DNA from: Aureococcus anophagefferens
Taxonomy: Eukaryota > Sar > Pelagophyceae > Pelagomonadales > Pelagomonadaceae
Length of the DNA stretch: 64,000 nucleotides
NCBI RefSeq assembly: GCF_000186865.1
Contig: NW_008705612.1
Location: 17,019-81,018, forward strand
Reading direction: 5' to 3'
How positions within the stretch are numbered: the first letter of the stretch is position 1; each line of letters starts with the position of its first letter. Position numbers and translations under genes: made by a program. A model generated the notes under the pieces. That model saw only the letters and a program-made list of their open reading frames with translations, made no database searches and was not told the origin of the DNA. Shown here piece by piece: positions 42,801 to 45,659 of this stretch.

Positions 42801-43818
42801 GGCCGACAAGTGGAAATAAAAACACGGCAATTGTCATCTTTCCCCGTCAGCCAGACAACTAGGTTGGGAATTGGGATACGGAACAAAATCATAACCCGCT
42901 CATAAGTTCCGTGTCATCAAGCGGGTCTCTGACTCATTTCTTGGCACGTTGAGGTGTGGTACGCGACAGACAGCCGCGATCATTGTCATGTACGATGGCC
43001 TTGGCTTTTAGTATGGAGTAAGTTTGCTACCTTTGCTATCAACCGAACAGAAACTGATCGCCTTGCAAGCCCCCGAGTTTATGTCTGAGCAGCAAACCCT
43101 TGTCGATGTTCATTCTTGAGGCAGGCACCACACTGCGGTGCTCTAGCGAGAGCTCTCTGGAGGCAGCGCCTGCCTCGTGGGATATTCGTTTGGCGGACTG
43201 CTCGCTACTTGCATCAGAGAGTGCCTAATACTAACACAGCCTGTGAGCTTGTTGTTGATAGACCCCATGCCATGCGATTCCAAGTGAGCAGATTCAACCG
43301 CAGTTTCTTCCGCGCTCGAGCAAACGGCAGTTTTGTACGGCTTCCTCTTATTCAAACTATGAATAATACCGTAGTAGCGCGCGTTTCTCTAAGCGGCCGT
43401 CAAAGTCGGCGACATTGTGACGCCTAATGACCTTTTCCAGCAATTGCAGAAAGCGACCGCTAATACTGAATATGTAGAAGTGGGTCGGATTGCAAACTTT
43501 ATGCTAAACTTGCAAACAAGTTTCGATTGGAACGCTAGTCGGGCCTTTGCCGGGAAGCTGGTCGGAACAGCTGGTGGGTCAGAGCATTTTATTGGTCGAG
43601 GCCGTCGTCAAGGCGATCATCCCGATGGAGCATATGGATGGTCACGGAACGTGGGGCTTGTGCTGCAACTTGCCAAATTAACCGGGGGGCATTTTGACGC
43701 ATTCAATTCCCAATCGAATTCCACACTTCTGTTCCGCGCCACAACTCCGAAAGGGACCTAGAGCTTCGAAAAAAACGCAGAGGCCTGGTTCTCGGCCAGT
43801 GCGCGACGCCCATACTAG
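9290..43818 (+). CDS. PKS locus A: giant modular polyketide synthase with stop triplets read as sense
   Basis: A 34.5-kb plus-strand series of PKS domains that stays in frame for kilobases only if TAA/TAG are read as Gln and TGA as Arg, with twelve short GT-AG introns. Continuous frames include 11,099-16,172, 16,436-19,574, 23,241-32,469 and 33,459-37,199. About 40 stop triplets fall in the roughly 1,690 codons of the first of these. Catalytic residues are intact in most domains (KS DTACS, HGTGT, NMGHLE; ACP GLDS; ST; TE GYSFGG). No AT or ketoreductase is recognisable, suggesting trans-acting acyltransferases. The 5' end appears truncated relative to locus B, which carries a KS immediately upstream of the same FMO. 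The 3' end is uncertain: in-frame TAG triplets at 43,759 and 43,816 follow the TE. It may encode one protein or several. A decayed pseudogene is the main alternative and fits poorly. Confidence 0.8.
9874..11400 (+). CDS. Locus A: flavin-dependent monooxygenase (FMO) domain
   Basis: Two dinucleotide-binding motifs are visible: an FAD-type [12 protein letters not shown] near 9893 and an NADPH-type [10 protein letters not shown] near 10,390, the layout of group B flavin monooxygenases including Baeyer-Villiger enzymes. [20 protein letters not shown] near 9980 is almost identical in locus B. Stop triplets occur at TAA 10,094 (after HSPTF), TAG 10,466, TAG and TGA near 10,630, and TGA near 10,781. 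Each aligns with Gln, Glu or Arg, or with another stop, in locus B. An intron at 11,053-11,098 restores the frame into [18 protein letters not shown]. Monooxygenases inside trans-AT PKSs oxidise or insert oxygen into ACP-bound chains; here the domain is followed by three ACPs. Substrate is unknown. Confidence 0.75.
11053..11098 (+). other. Intron in FMO (46 bp, GT-AG)
   Basis: GTCCGTCG...CTTGCCAG. Removal joins the frame of the upstream FMO (…PISR) to that of the C-terminal part and gives an ATT codon across the junction. Inferred from frame change and splice consensus. Confidence 0.65.
11404..12125 (+). CDS. Locus A: three tandem acyl carrier proteins (ACP1-3)
   Basis: Three phosphopantetheine sites follow the FMO in one frame: NAGLDSLAG (near 11,515), DSGLDSLLA (near 11,750) and EAGLDSLAI (near 11,980), each followed by the T(L)IFDHPTL or TLIVDYPTL helix typical of these ACPs. 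Ser of each GLDSL is present. Stop triplets include TAG in LLAL*FSAS, where ACP1 has CAA (Gln, 11,538), and TGA in VAR*LSAAF, a position where ACPs often carry Arg. Tandem ACPs often mark beta-branching or high-flux modules. Confidence 0.8.
12160..13370 (+). CDS. Locus A: ketosynthase KS1
   Basis: N-terminal WVPILRWE, then [11 protein letters not shown] (active Cys), [27 protein letters not shown] (His) and QMGHLEA (His), ending [15 protein letters not shown]. All three catalytic residues are present. No introns occur at the two sites used by KS2-KS4, KS6 and KS7. TAA at 13,194 occupies the Gln of the NAQL motif ([10 protein letters not shown]), which is CAG in KS2, KS3, KS4 and KS6. TAA near 12,363 replaces the Gly of AFG, so this is not a Gln site. 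Confidence 0.82.
13500..14670 (+). CDS. Locus A: dehydratase-like segment and unknown region
   Basis: [17 protein letters not shown] near 13,575-13,625 is the N-terminal hot-dog motif of PKS dehydratases, but the Gly of HxxxGxxxxP is Gln (DHIISQ) and a TAG follows GVGY where other copies have Val, Met or Ile. Activity is therefore doubtful. Downstream, the frame stays open (with TAR=Gln, TGA=Arg) for about 650 bp up to ACP4 without a domain I can name; stop triplets are denser here than elsewhere. Confidence 0.45.
14680..15190 (+). CDS. Locus A: tandem ACP4-ACP5
   Basis: ACP4 has [12 protein letters not shown] then [16 protein letters not shown]5 has [14 protein letters not shown] then [12 protein letters not shown]. 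Both attachment Ser residues are present. Between them are TGA 14,904 and further TAG/TAA/TGA triplets, yet both domains are in the same frame. TAA in ACP5 (ELAR*IGEHF) sits where paralogues have polar residues. The frame continues directly into KS2. Confidence 0.75.
15270..16620 (+). CDS. Locus A: ketosynthase KS2
   Basis: IIRWGD, MDP*M (TAA 15,513 at the invariant Gln of DPQ), ACG*LSY (TGA 15,717 at the conserved Arg of SGRxS), LDTACSAS (Cys), [26 protein letters not shown] (TAG 16,032 at the conserved Gln), EAHGTGT and NMGHLEA (both His). Two introns interrupt it at 16,173-16,218 and 16,389-16,435. The catalytic triad is complete while five of its stop triplets fall on Gln or Arg positions, making this one of the clearest single domains for the recoding argument. 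Confidence 0.85.
16173..16218 (+). other. Intron, KS2 site 1 (46 bp, GT-AG)
   Basis: Lies between Glu and Val of GDPIE^VG, phase 0, from GTATGACT to ATTTTTAG. The same position is interrupted in KS3, KS4, KS6 and KS7 and in two KS of locus B. Confidence 0.9.
16389..16435 (+). other. Intron, KS2 site 2 (47 bp, GT-AG)
   Basis: Phase-2 intron after NAQLQL, from GTCCGTCC to GCGTTAG. Removal restores NAQLxxLNTH, which matches the intronless KS1 and KS5 in spacing. Confidence 0.85.
16720..17960 (+). CDS. Locus A: dehydratase DH2 and following linker
   Basis: [20 protein letters not shown] contains the catalytic HxxxGxxxxP motif of PKS dehydratases; [13 protein letters not shown] follows as the second strand region. 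Two TGA triplets at 16,905 and 16,917 align with CGA (Arg, at 20,298) and AGA (Arg, near 37,938) in sister copies. The frame then runs to the ACP pair through several more TAR/TGA triplets, and two of these Gln positions are shared with DH3. The second catalytic Asp region is not obvious, so activity is probable but unproven. Confidence 0.68.
18045..18590 (+). CDS. Locus A: tandem ACP6-ACP7
   Basis: ACP6 [13 protein letters not shown] with [16 protein letters not shown]7 [13 protein letters not shown] with [13 protein letters not shown]. Both Ser present. TGA triplets near 18,299 and 18,350 lie in the short linker, in frame. Near-identical to the ACP8-ACP9 pair 3.4 kb downstream. Confidence 0.85.
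18650..20010 (+). CDS. Locus A: ketosynthase KS3
   Basis: [21 protein letters not shown] (Cys), [27 protein letters not shown] (TAG 19,434), EAHGTGT, NMGHLEP, then [16 protein letters not shown]. Introns at 19,575-19,617 and 19,788-19,835. After the second intron the sequence GEN-TAG-TGA-TSM at about 19,900 corresponds to GEN-CAG-CGA-TSM in KS7 (about 40,843), so two adjacent stop triplets match Gln and Arg codons in a close copy. All catalytic residues are present. Confidence 0.87.
19575..19617 (+). other. Intron, KS3 site 1 (43 bp, GT-AG)
   Basis: GTAGTTTG...CGTCTTAG between GDPIE and VGAATG, phase 0. Shortest of the set. Confidence 0.9.
19788..19835 (+). other. Intron, KS3 site 2 (48 bp, GT-AG)
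   Basis: GTCTGGTC...GCACCAG after NAQLRL, phase 2; contains in-frame TAA that is removed by splicing. Confidence 0.85.
20110..21450 (+). CDS. Locus A: dehydratase DH3 and following linker
   Basis: [20 protein letters not shown] carries HxxxGxxxxP, followed by [17 protein letters not shown]. Two TAA triplets in TC*EAF*NHC (about 20,370-20,385) correspond to CAA and CAA in DH2 ([10 protein letters not shown]), a pair of exact Gln matches in a sister domain. The linker to the next ACPs is conserved with DH2 including shared in-frame stop triplets. Function as in DH2. Confidence 0.68.
21465..21990 (+). CDS. Locus A: tandem ACP8-ACP9
   Basis: [13 protein letters not shown] with [13 protein letters not shown], then [13 protein letters not shown] with [13 protein letters not shown]. 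Both attachment Ser present; TGA triplets near 21,700 and 21,751 lie in the linker at the same places as in ACP6-ACP7. Confidence 0.85.
22050..23395 (+). CDS. Locus A: ketosynthase KS4
   Basis: The most complete KS: a 473-codon standard-code stretch begins in ACP9. [48 protein letters not shown] with CAA at 22,834 where sister KS have TAG or TAA, EAHGTGT, NMGHLEP. Introns at 22,975-23,023 and 23,194-23,240. TCG at the position after SIVST corresponds to TGA in KS3, KS6 and KS7. It serves as the internal reference for reading the other copies. Confidence 0.9.
22975..23023 (+). other. Intron, KS4 site 1 (49 bp, GT-AG)
   Basis: GTAGTCTC...TGTCTTAG between GDPIE and VGAAMG, phase 0. Confidence 0.92.
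23194..23240 (+). other. Intron, KS4 site 2 (47 bp, GT-AG)
   Basis: GTCTGACG...GGTCGTAG after NAQLRL, phase 2; joins CT with G to give Leu. Confidence 0.87.
23400..24170 (+). CDS. Locus A: unrecognised segment between KS4 and HMG-CoA synthase
   Basis: In frame with KS4 and with the HMG-CoA synthase after it, using TAR=Gln and TGA=Arg. Protein-like stretches include [15 protein letters not shown] and [13 protein letters not shown] cannot name a domain; a degenerate dehydratase or ketoreductase remnant is possible from position alone. Confidence 0.4.
24175..25385 (+). CDS. Locus A: HMG-CoA synthase-like beta-branching domain
   Basis: [14 protein letters not shown] opens the thiolase-like fold. 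[10 protein letters not shown] places TAG 24,301 on the Gln of the family motif [29 protein letters not shown] and [14 protein letters not shown] carry the family fingerprint, with catalytic Cys at 24,529. [23 protein letters not shown] and [10 protein letters not shown] (His) follow, and [15 protein letters not shown] closes the domain. In beta-branching PKS pathways this enzyme condenses an acetyl group onto a beta-keto polyketide. It is normally a free-standing protein; here it lies in one frame with KS4 and the crotonases. Two standard-code segments (24,397-24,843 and 24,862-25,236) are interrupted by a single TAG. Confidence 0.88.
25386..25950 (+). CDS. Locus A: crotonase (ECH1-type dehydratase)
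   Basis: Immediately follows the HMG-CoA synthase. [20 protein letters not shown] resembles the oxyanion-hole region of enoyl-CoA hydratase/isomerase, followed by [20 protein letters not shown]. In HMGS cassettes the first crotonase dehydrates the HMG-type intermediate, and its place right after the synthase fits that role. One in-frame TAG (near 25,459) precedes the main standard-code segment 25,468-25,950. Confidence 0.78.
25951..27345 (+). CDS. Locus A: two degenerate crotonase-like segments
   Basis: The first (to about 26,560) has [10 protein letters not shown] and [10 protein letters not shown], recalling the crotonase core but lacking the Gly-rich oxyanion loop. The second has [19 protein letters not shown] and RSAAEAVVF, again crotonase-like without GGG. 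Both align with minus-strand 64.0-62.75 kb of locus B in frame. In B, TAA replaces the CAA of HWQFAP and TGA replaces the CGA of LLRAS. They are probably non-catalytic or structural; the family call is from pattern only. Confidence 0.5.
27346..28150 (+). CDS. Locus A: crotonase (ECH2-type)
   Basis: [15 protein letters not shown] places TAG 27,532 at the Gln of the family's LQGxGxx[21 protein letters not shown] supplies the intact Gly-rich loop, then WRVC and [17 protein letters not shown] 27,811 matches CGC (Arg) in locus B (62,253-62,251, FMLSRALP). The GNLPRGV motif resembles the decarboxylating second crotonase of HMGS cassettes, so a decarboxylase role is likely. Confidence 0.78.
28190..28935 (+). 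CDS. Locus A: three tandem ACPs (ACP10-12)
   Basis: Three copies of [16 protein letters not shown] with ELPATLLFD(H/Y)PSI, spaced exactly 267 bp (89 codons). TAG at 28,288, 28,555 and 28,822 sits where the four locus-B ACPs have Gln (ATELQHALS). A second TAG (CH*VDAHQ, about 28,430 and 28,697) links the domains. All attachment Ser are intact. Tandem ACPs are characteristic acceptors of the beta-branching cassette encoded just upstream. Confidence 0.88.
28202..28900 (+). repeat. 267-bp tandem repeat encoding ACPs, about 2.7 copies
   Basis: GCGTCGCGGAGGT recurs at 28,202, 28,469 and 28,736. The first two copies are almost identical; the third is more diverged. The period is a multiple of three, consistent with coding. 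Confidence 0.92.
28990..29650 (+). CDS. Locus A: crotonase (ECH)
   Basis: [75 protein letters not shown] and KVSPEGCSS are the full crotonase signature with an intact Gly loop and the SPEG acid motif. TGA in PFN*WKVSPEG lies beside the Trp that sister crotonases also carry. TAA at 29,218 and TAG/TAA/TGA further on are in frame with the next KS. Confidence 0.76.
29800..31200 (+). CDS. Locus A: ketosynthase KS5
   Basis: [29 protein letters not shown] (Cys intact; TAG 30,382 where KS1 and B-KS1 have Gln), [28 protein letters not shown] (TAA 30,634 at the Gln), NGSA**RLI (TAG-TGA at about 30,685, Gln-Arg in SQRRLI), EAHGTGT, NMGHLEA. No introns. N-terminal region 29,680-29,950 is dense in stop triplets yet in frame. 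Confidence 0.82.
31520..32330 (+). CDS. Locus A: FSH1-type serine hydrolase domain
   Basis: [13 protein letters not shown] opens an alpha/beta hydrolase of the FSH1 type; the nucleophile elbow is [12 protein letters not shown] and the His region is [12 protein letters not shown]. It is clearly paralogous to minus-strand 55,740-54,880. A has TAA at 31,597 where B has CAA. A has CAG (31,672), CGG (31,720) and CAA (31,792) where B has TAA, TGA and TAA. Such hydrolases release or edit acyl chains; here the domain lies in frame between a KS and a crotonase module. It may be a separate protein, since gene boundaries are hidden. Confidence 0.78.
32330..33890 (+). CDS. Locus A: unrecognised region conserved with locus B
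   Basis: A frame change (frame of FSH1 to the next) occurs between 32,470 and about 32,600, implying an unplaced intron or a gene boundary. From about 32,600 the sequence aligns with minus-strand 54.66-54.4 kb: [14 protein letters not shown] with [14 protein letters not shown], and GI*NTLASMR (TGA) with [10 protein letters not shown] (CGA). A second conserved part at 33,460-33,790 ([27 protein letters not shown]) aligns with 53.82-53.5 kb. No family recognised. Middle part 32,900-33,450 is stop-rich and poorly supported. Confidence 0.45.
33890..34520 (+). CDS. Locus A: crotonase (ECH)
   Basis: [70 protein letters not shown]: a complete crotonase with intact oxyanion loop. TAA after GVAP lies where B has Ser-Tyr (GVASYGLSP). 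Closest to minus-strand 53.4-52.7 kb. It precedes the ACP13-14 pair and a second crotonase, suggesting a second beta-processing unit. Confidence 0.8.
34690..35260 (+). CDS. Locus A: tandem ACP13-ACP14
   Basis: [20 protein letters not shown] (TAG 34,839) and [20 protein letters not shown] (TAG 35,157). In locus B the same positions read VVESIGGAF and LVQQLSQQF, so the second TAG is an exact match to Gln. TLLFDHPS follows each. Both Ser present. Confidence 0.84.
35320..36010 (+). CDS. Locus A: crotonase (ECH), isomerase-like
   Basis: [78 protein letters not shown] 174-codon standard-code segment (35,442-35,963) covers the core. CGG at 35,745 in SHWRVSPEG corresponds to TGA in locus B (51,490-51,492, SRW*VSPEG). 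Resembles Delta3,Delta2-enoyl-CoA isomerase-like crotonases. Confidence 0.8.
36030..37640 (+). CDS. Locus A: ketosynthase KS6 (mosaic)
   Basis: [18 protein letters not shown] (TAG where B has GAG), [18 protein letters not shown] (Cys), SSAL*LAECPRA (TAG 36,840 where B has Gln), [26 protein letters not shown] (TAG 37,059), EAHGTGT, NMGHLEP. The 5' half matches B-KS3, whereas from about 36,915 it is nearly identical to KS3/KS4/KS7. Introns at 37,200-37,243 and 37,414-37,461. Confidence 0.85.
37200..37243 (+). other. Intron, KS6 site 1 (44 bp, GT-AG)
   Basis: GTAGTCTA...CGTCTTAG between GDPIE and VGAAMG; identical in sequence to the KS7 intron at 40,511. Confidence 0.92.
37414..37461 (+). other. 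Intron, KS6 site 2 (48 bp, GT-AG)
   Basis: GTCTGACG...GCTCGTAG after NAQLRL; nearly identical to the KS7 intron but one base longer. Confidence 0.87.
37740..38700 (+). CDS. Locus A: dehydratase DH4 and linker
   Basis: [20 protein letters not shown] has the HxxxGxxxxP motif, then [22 protein letters not shown] replaces the Arg of GVRFLRP, TGA replaces the CGA of GLGRC in DH3, and AGA at CILRC corresponds to TGA in DH2 and DH3. [13 protein letters not shown] and [11 protein letters not shown] continue the fold. The linker after about 38,130 is rich in stop triplets but keeps its frame to ACP15. Confidence 0.68.
38990..39540 (+). CDS. Locus A: tandem ACP15-ACP16
   Basis: [13 protein letters not shown] with [13 protein letters not shown], then [13 protein letters not shown] with E*FTIELP*TLLFDHP. 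In ACP16 TAG 39,464 replaces the CAG of ELPQTLL, and TGA replaces the CAA of LTEQF. An 18-bp duplication (TGTCTGTCCCTCAGCACA, about 38,928 and 38,958) lies in the linker. Confidence 0.83.
39600..40930 (+). CDS. Locus A: ketosynthase KS7
   Basis: VTRW*SNAS (TAG 39,743 at the Gln of SRWQNA), [39 protein letters not shown] (TAG 40,370), [22 protein letters not shown] (TAA where KS3 has CAA and KS6 CAG), [11 protein letters not shown]. Introns at 40,511-40,554 and 40,725-40,771. Catalytic residues complete. Confidence 0.86.
40511..40554 (+). other. Intron, KS7 site 1 (44 bp, GT-AG)
   Basis: GTAGTCTA...CGTCTTAG between GDPIE and VGAAMG, phase 0. Confidence 0.92.
40725..40771 (+). other. Intron, KS7 site 2 (47 bp, GT-AG)
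   Basis: GTCTGACG...GCTCGTAG after NAQLRL, phase 2. Confidence 0.87.
40930..41650 (+). CDS. Locus A: unrecognised segment before the last ACP
   Basis: One frame joins KS7 to ACP17 through this 720-bp stretch if TAR is Gln and TGA is Arg. [20 protein letters not shown] and [15 protein letters not shown] look protein-like but match no domain I know. Stop triplets include TAA and several TGA between 41,250 and 41,400. Confidence 0.4.
41655..41890 (+). CDS. Locus A: terminal ACP17
   Basis: [20 protein letters not shown] with attachment Ser, in a standard-code segment continuous with the sulfotransferase. Its more canonical EFRNKL helix differs from the other ACPs of the locus, fitting a terminal ACP that feeds ST and TE. 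Confidence 0.85.
41980..42900 (+). CDS. Locus A: sulfotransferase (ST) domain
   Basis: [17 protein letters not shown] is the PAPS 5'-phosphosulfate loop, followed by [30 protein letters not shown] and [12 protein letters not shown] (3'-phosphate region) and V*YEDLVRSP follow, where TGA 42,555 occupies the Arg of the RYEDL motif. The C-terminal LADKWK and QLGWELGY match after removal of a 46-bp intron. Order and motifs correspond to the ST of the curacin CurM ACP-ST-TE ending, which sulfates the beta-hydroxyl before decarboxylative release. Confidence 0.85.
42740..42785 (+). other. Intron in ST (46 bp, GT-AG)
   Basis: GTCTCACC...AGACAG. Its removal joins SSIDP-R to DMRSLADKW, restoring the ST C-terminus and putting the TE in frame. 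Confidence 0.75.
42960..43818 (+). CDS. Locus A: terminal thioesterase (TE) domain
   Basis: [19 protein letters not shown] and LIALQAPEF form the first strands. [12 protein letters not shown] is the nucleophile elbow (Ser codon 43,186). LLLIDPMP gives the likely Asp and LTGGHFDAF the catalytic His near 43,690. TAG in VL*RELSGG and TGA in DVHS*GRHH are in frame. With the upstream ACP and ST this predicts chain release with loss of sulfate and CO2 to give a terminal alkene. Candidate ends are TAG 43,759-43,761 or TAG 43,816-43,818; which one terminates is unknown. Confidence 0.82.
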
Positions 43819-44775
43819 GGAGATGCATGGATTTTCGGGGAAATTACTGGCATGAGTAGTAGGAAGTTAGGATAGTTTATTAGCTTCCTAACGTCGCTAT
43901 GACGTCAGTCAAACTACTATCCAGCAGGTGCACTGTCCGGCGACTGTGCTACCTCGCTGAGCCTGGTGCTCTCTGGCACGTCGCTGTGACGCTAACCAGA
44001 CAGACACCACAGACACAGAAGAGCGCTATGCTATGGGTTGGCAATCTTTATTCGCTAAGGACGCGTTAGTCTATGTCTAGAGCGGCTTAGACGATGGTGG
44101 GTCGTTTAGCGAGCTGACTTGAGCTGAGGGGTTCCGGGGAGGACAACTTAACCCGCGTTGATCCTAGCCCTCAGAAACCGACGCGTTTGGACGCGTGGAA
44201 CGGGCCCTCGAATTAAGTGCGAACATTTTTCTAAGAAATTTGCGCATTCGTCCCCGCCAGCACTCTGGAATTTTCCACCGCGCGTCGCCATCGGTAAGAT
44301 TTTGCTTACTTGGACCACCAACCGCTTCCGACGGCGGGCGCCGTAAGCTCACCGCGGCCGGTGAATTAAGTGTGAGGACCCCGGCTCGTAGCAAGCAAAC
44401 GCGTTTGGGTTAATTTATTGAAGTAGTAATCGAAAACCTCATCGAAATCGTCCAAAACTGCATCGTTTCGACCGTCGGATAACGCTGCGATGATGTGATG
44501 CGCCGGCGCCGCGCCGTTTTGCGCTAGGTGGTGCACGAAAAGCGCGCGTGCTGCGCCGGACAGCGACGCCGGGGTTCGAGAGCGCAAAACATCCTGCTGG
44601 CGGCCTTCCGCGGCGAGACTGTCGATCACTGCGACTGCGGGGCGCGCCCCCACTCGATTTTTGCATCCCCGGGTTCATATGCCGTGACAGCTGGCATGGG
44701 GCAACTCATCACCTGTCTACGGTCGCCCTGCGACTGAATTAGGTTCGAAACTCCCCCGCGCGCGCGACGACGTCG

Positions 44776-44820
<45 letters not shown>

Positions 44821-45100
44821 ACGACCGACCGACCGACCGACCGACTGGCCCAGAAAATAGGTGCCAGGAACTAGCCCGGGACCCAGGGGAAGTCACCCGA
44901 GGTCCCCCCGAGTACGCCCCAGTCGGTTTGGTTTAAATTTTACCACCCGAGACCCCAAAGCCCGAGTTCACTCAGCGTAGAATCGCTGCCCGAGGACCTC
45001 CGGTGGGCTTCGCGACCCGCCGGCTGTGCTAGCTCGGCCCGCCCGGGGCGTTCGGGGCCCCGCGGGCTGCGGAAGGGCGCCCGTGCCGGGGCATTCAGCG
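43819..45100. other. GC-rich spacer between convergent PKS loci
   Basis: GC-rich from about 44,150, resembling 730-5400 in composition. A 95-codon minus-strand ORF (44,653-44,366; AVIDSLAAEGRQQDVLRSRT near its start, DDFDEVFDYYFN near its end) is the only candidate small gene and has no recognised family. CTCGAATTAAGTGCG and GTGAATTAAGTGTG form a loose direct repeat at about 44,210 and 44,362. No terminator or tRNA recognised. Confidence 0.4.
44772..44846. repeat. Compound microsatellite (GGC)n-(GAC)n-(GACC)n
   Basis: A run of GGC/CGG triplets passes into GAC triplets and then GACC tetranucleotides without interruption, a stepwise-slippage compound array. Confidence 0.92.
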
Positions 45101-45187
45101 CTCATGTAGAGAACGAAATATATATTATCCAAGAATCCAATCCGCTGATCCCATTGGTCGGACGAGATTTCAGACGTCTGAGTTTCG

Positions 45188-45530
45188 AGCATGGTCCAAC
45201 GATCTCTGACGCTGCGTTGGGCATATTATGGTTCACAGGGGAAGAAAACGAGAGTAGTTCGCAGTAGGAACTCGGGGTCAGAGATCCTGAAACTTCAGTC
45301 CGTCTCGTGGGGGAACACGCAGAAGCTGAGATCTCTGTTCCCCGCCTCCCAGCGCCGCGCGACGCGCCCACCGTGGCGTGTTCGACTTCTGCTGCCTCTC
45401 GCTCGACATGGAGTAACTTTTCGAGAACGCCGACCCAGACTTCGTACGGCGAAGTGCTCTCAGTTTCTTCCACAGTGGCCCGGAACATGCCGAACGCAGC
45501 GTCAGATGTCGTTCGACCATCGTTCAACCC
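45188..45530. mobile_element. Possible MITE/foldback element with imperfect inverted repeats
   Basis: ATGGTCCAACGATCTCTGAC at about 45,191 continues CGCTGCGTTGGGCAT; the reverse complement of 45,490-45,530 reads ATGGTCGAACGACATCTGAC then GCTGCGTTCGGCAT. The two arms of about 38 nt match at roughly 34 positions and enclose about 260 bp. No transposase or clear target-site duplication was seen. Confidence 0.5.
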
Positions 45531-45614
45531 CCTCAATTATCATTTGTCCGAATCCCGAATAATGAACCGTTCGTTCTGTGTATGCCATGATGATCGAGAT
45601 TGCTGGGTATTTCC

Positions 45615-45645
45615 TACTGGGTATTTCCTAGTGTTGATTAGGGGT
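45615..45645. repeat. Short direct repeat at the 3' end of locus B
   Basis: CTGGGTATTTCCTA occurs twice in succession. It lies directly after the last PKS codons of locus B and marks the switch to GC-rich DNA, so it could be an insertion or deletion scar. Confidence 0.6.
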
Positions 45646-45659
45646 ATGGTAAATCGGCG

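Noticed and set aside
9290..43818. Acyltransferase or ketoreductase domains
   Set aside because: No AT GHSxG context and no Gly-rich ketoreductase motif was seen; the only GxSxG-type motifs belong to the TE and the FSH1 hydrolases.
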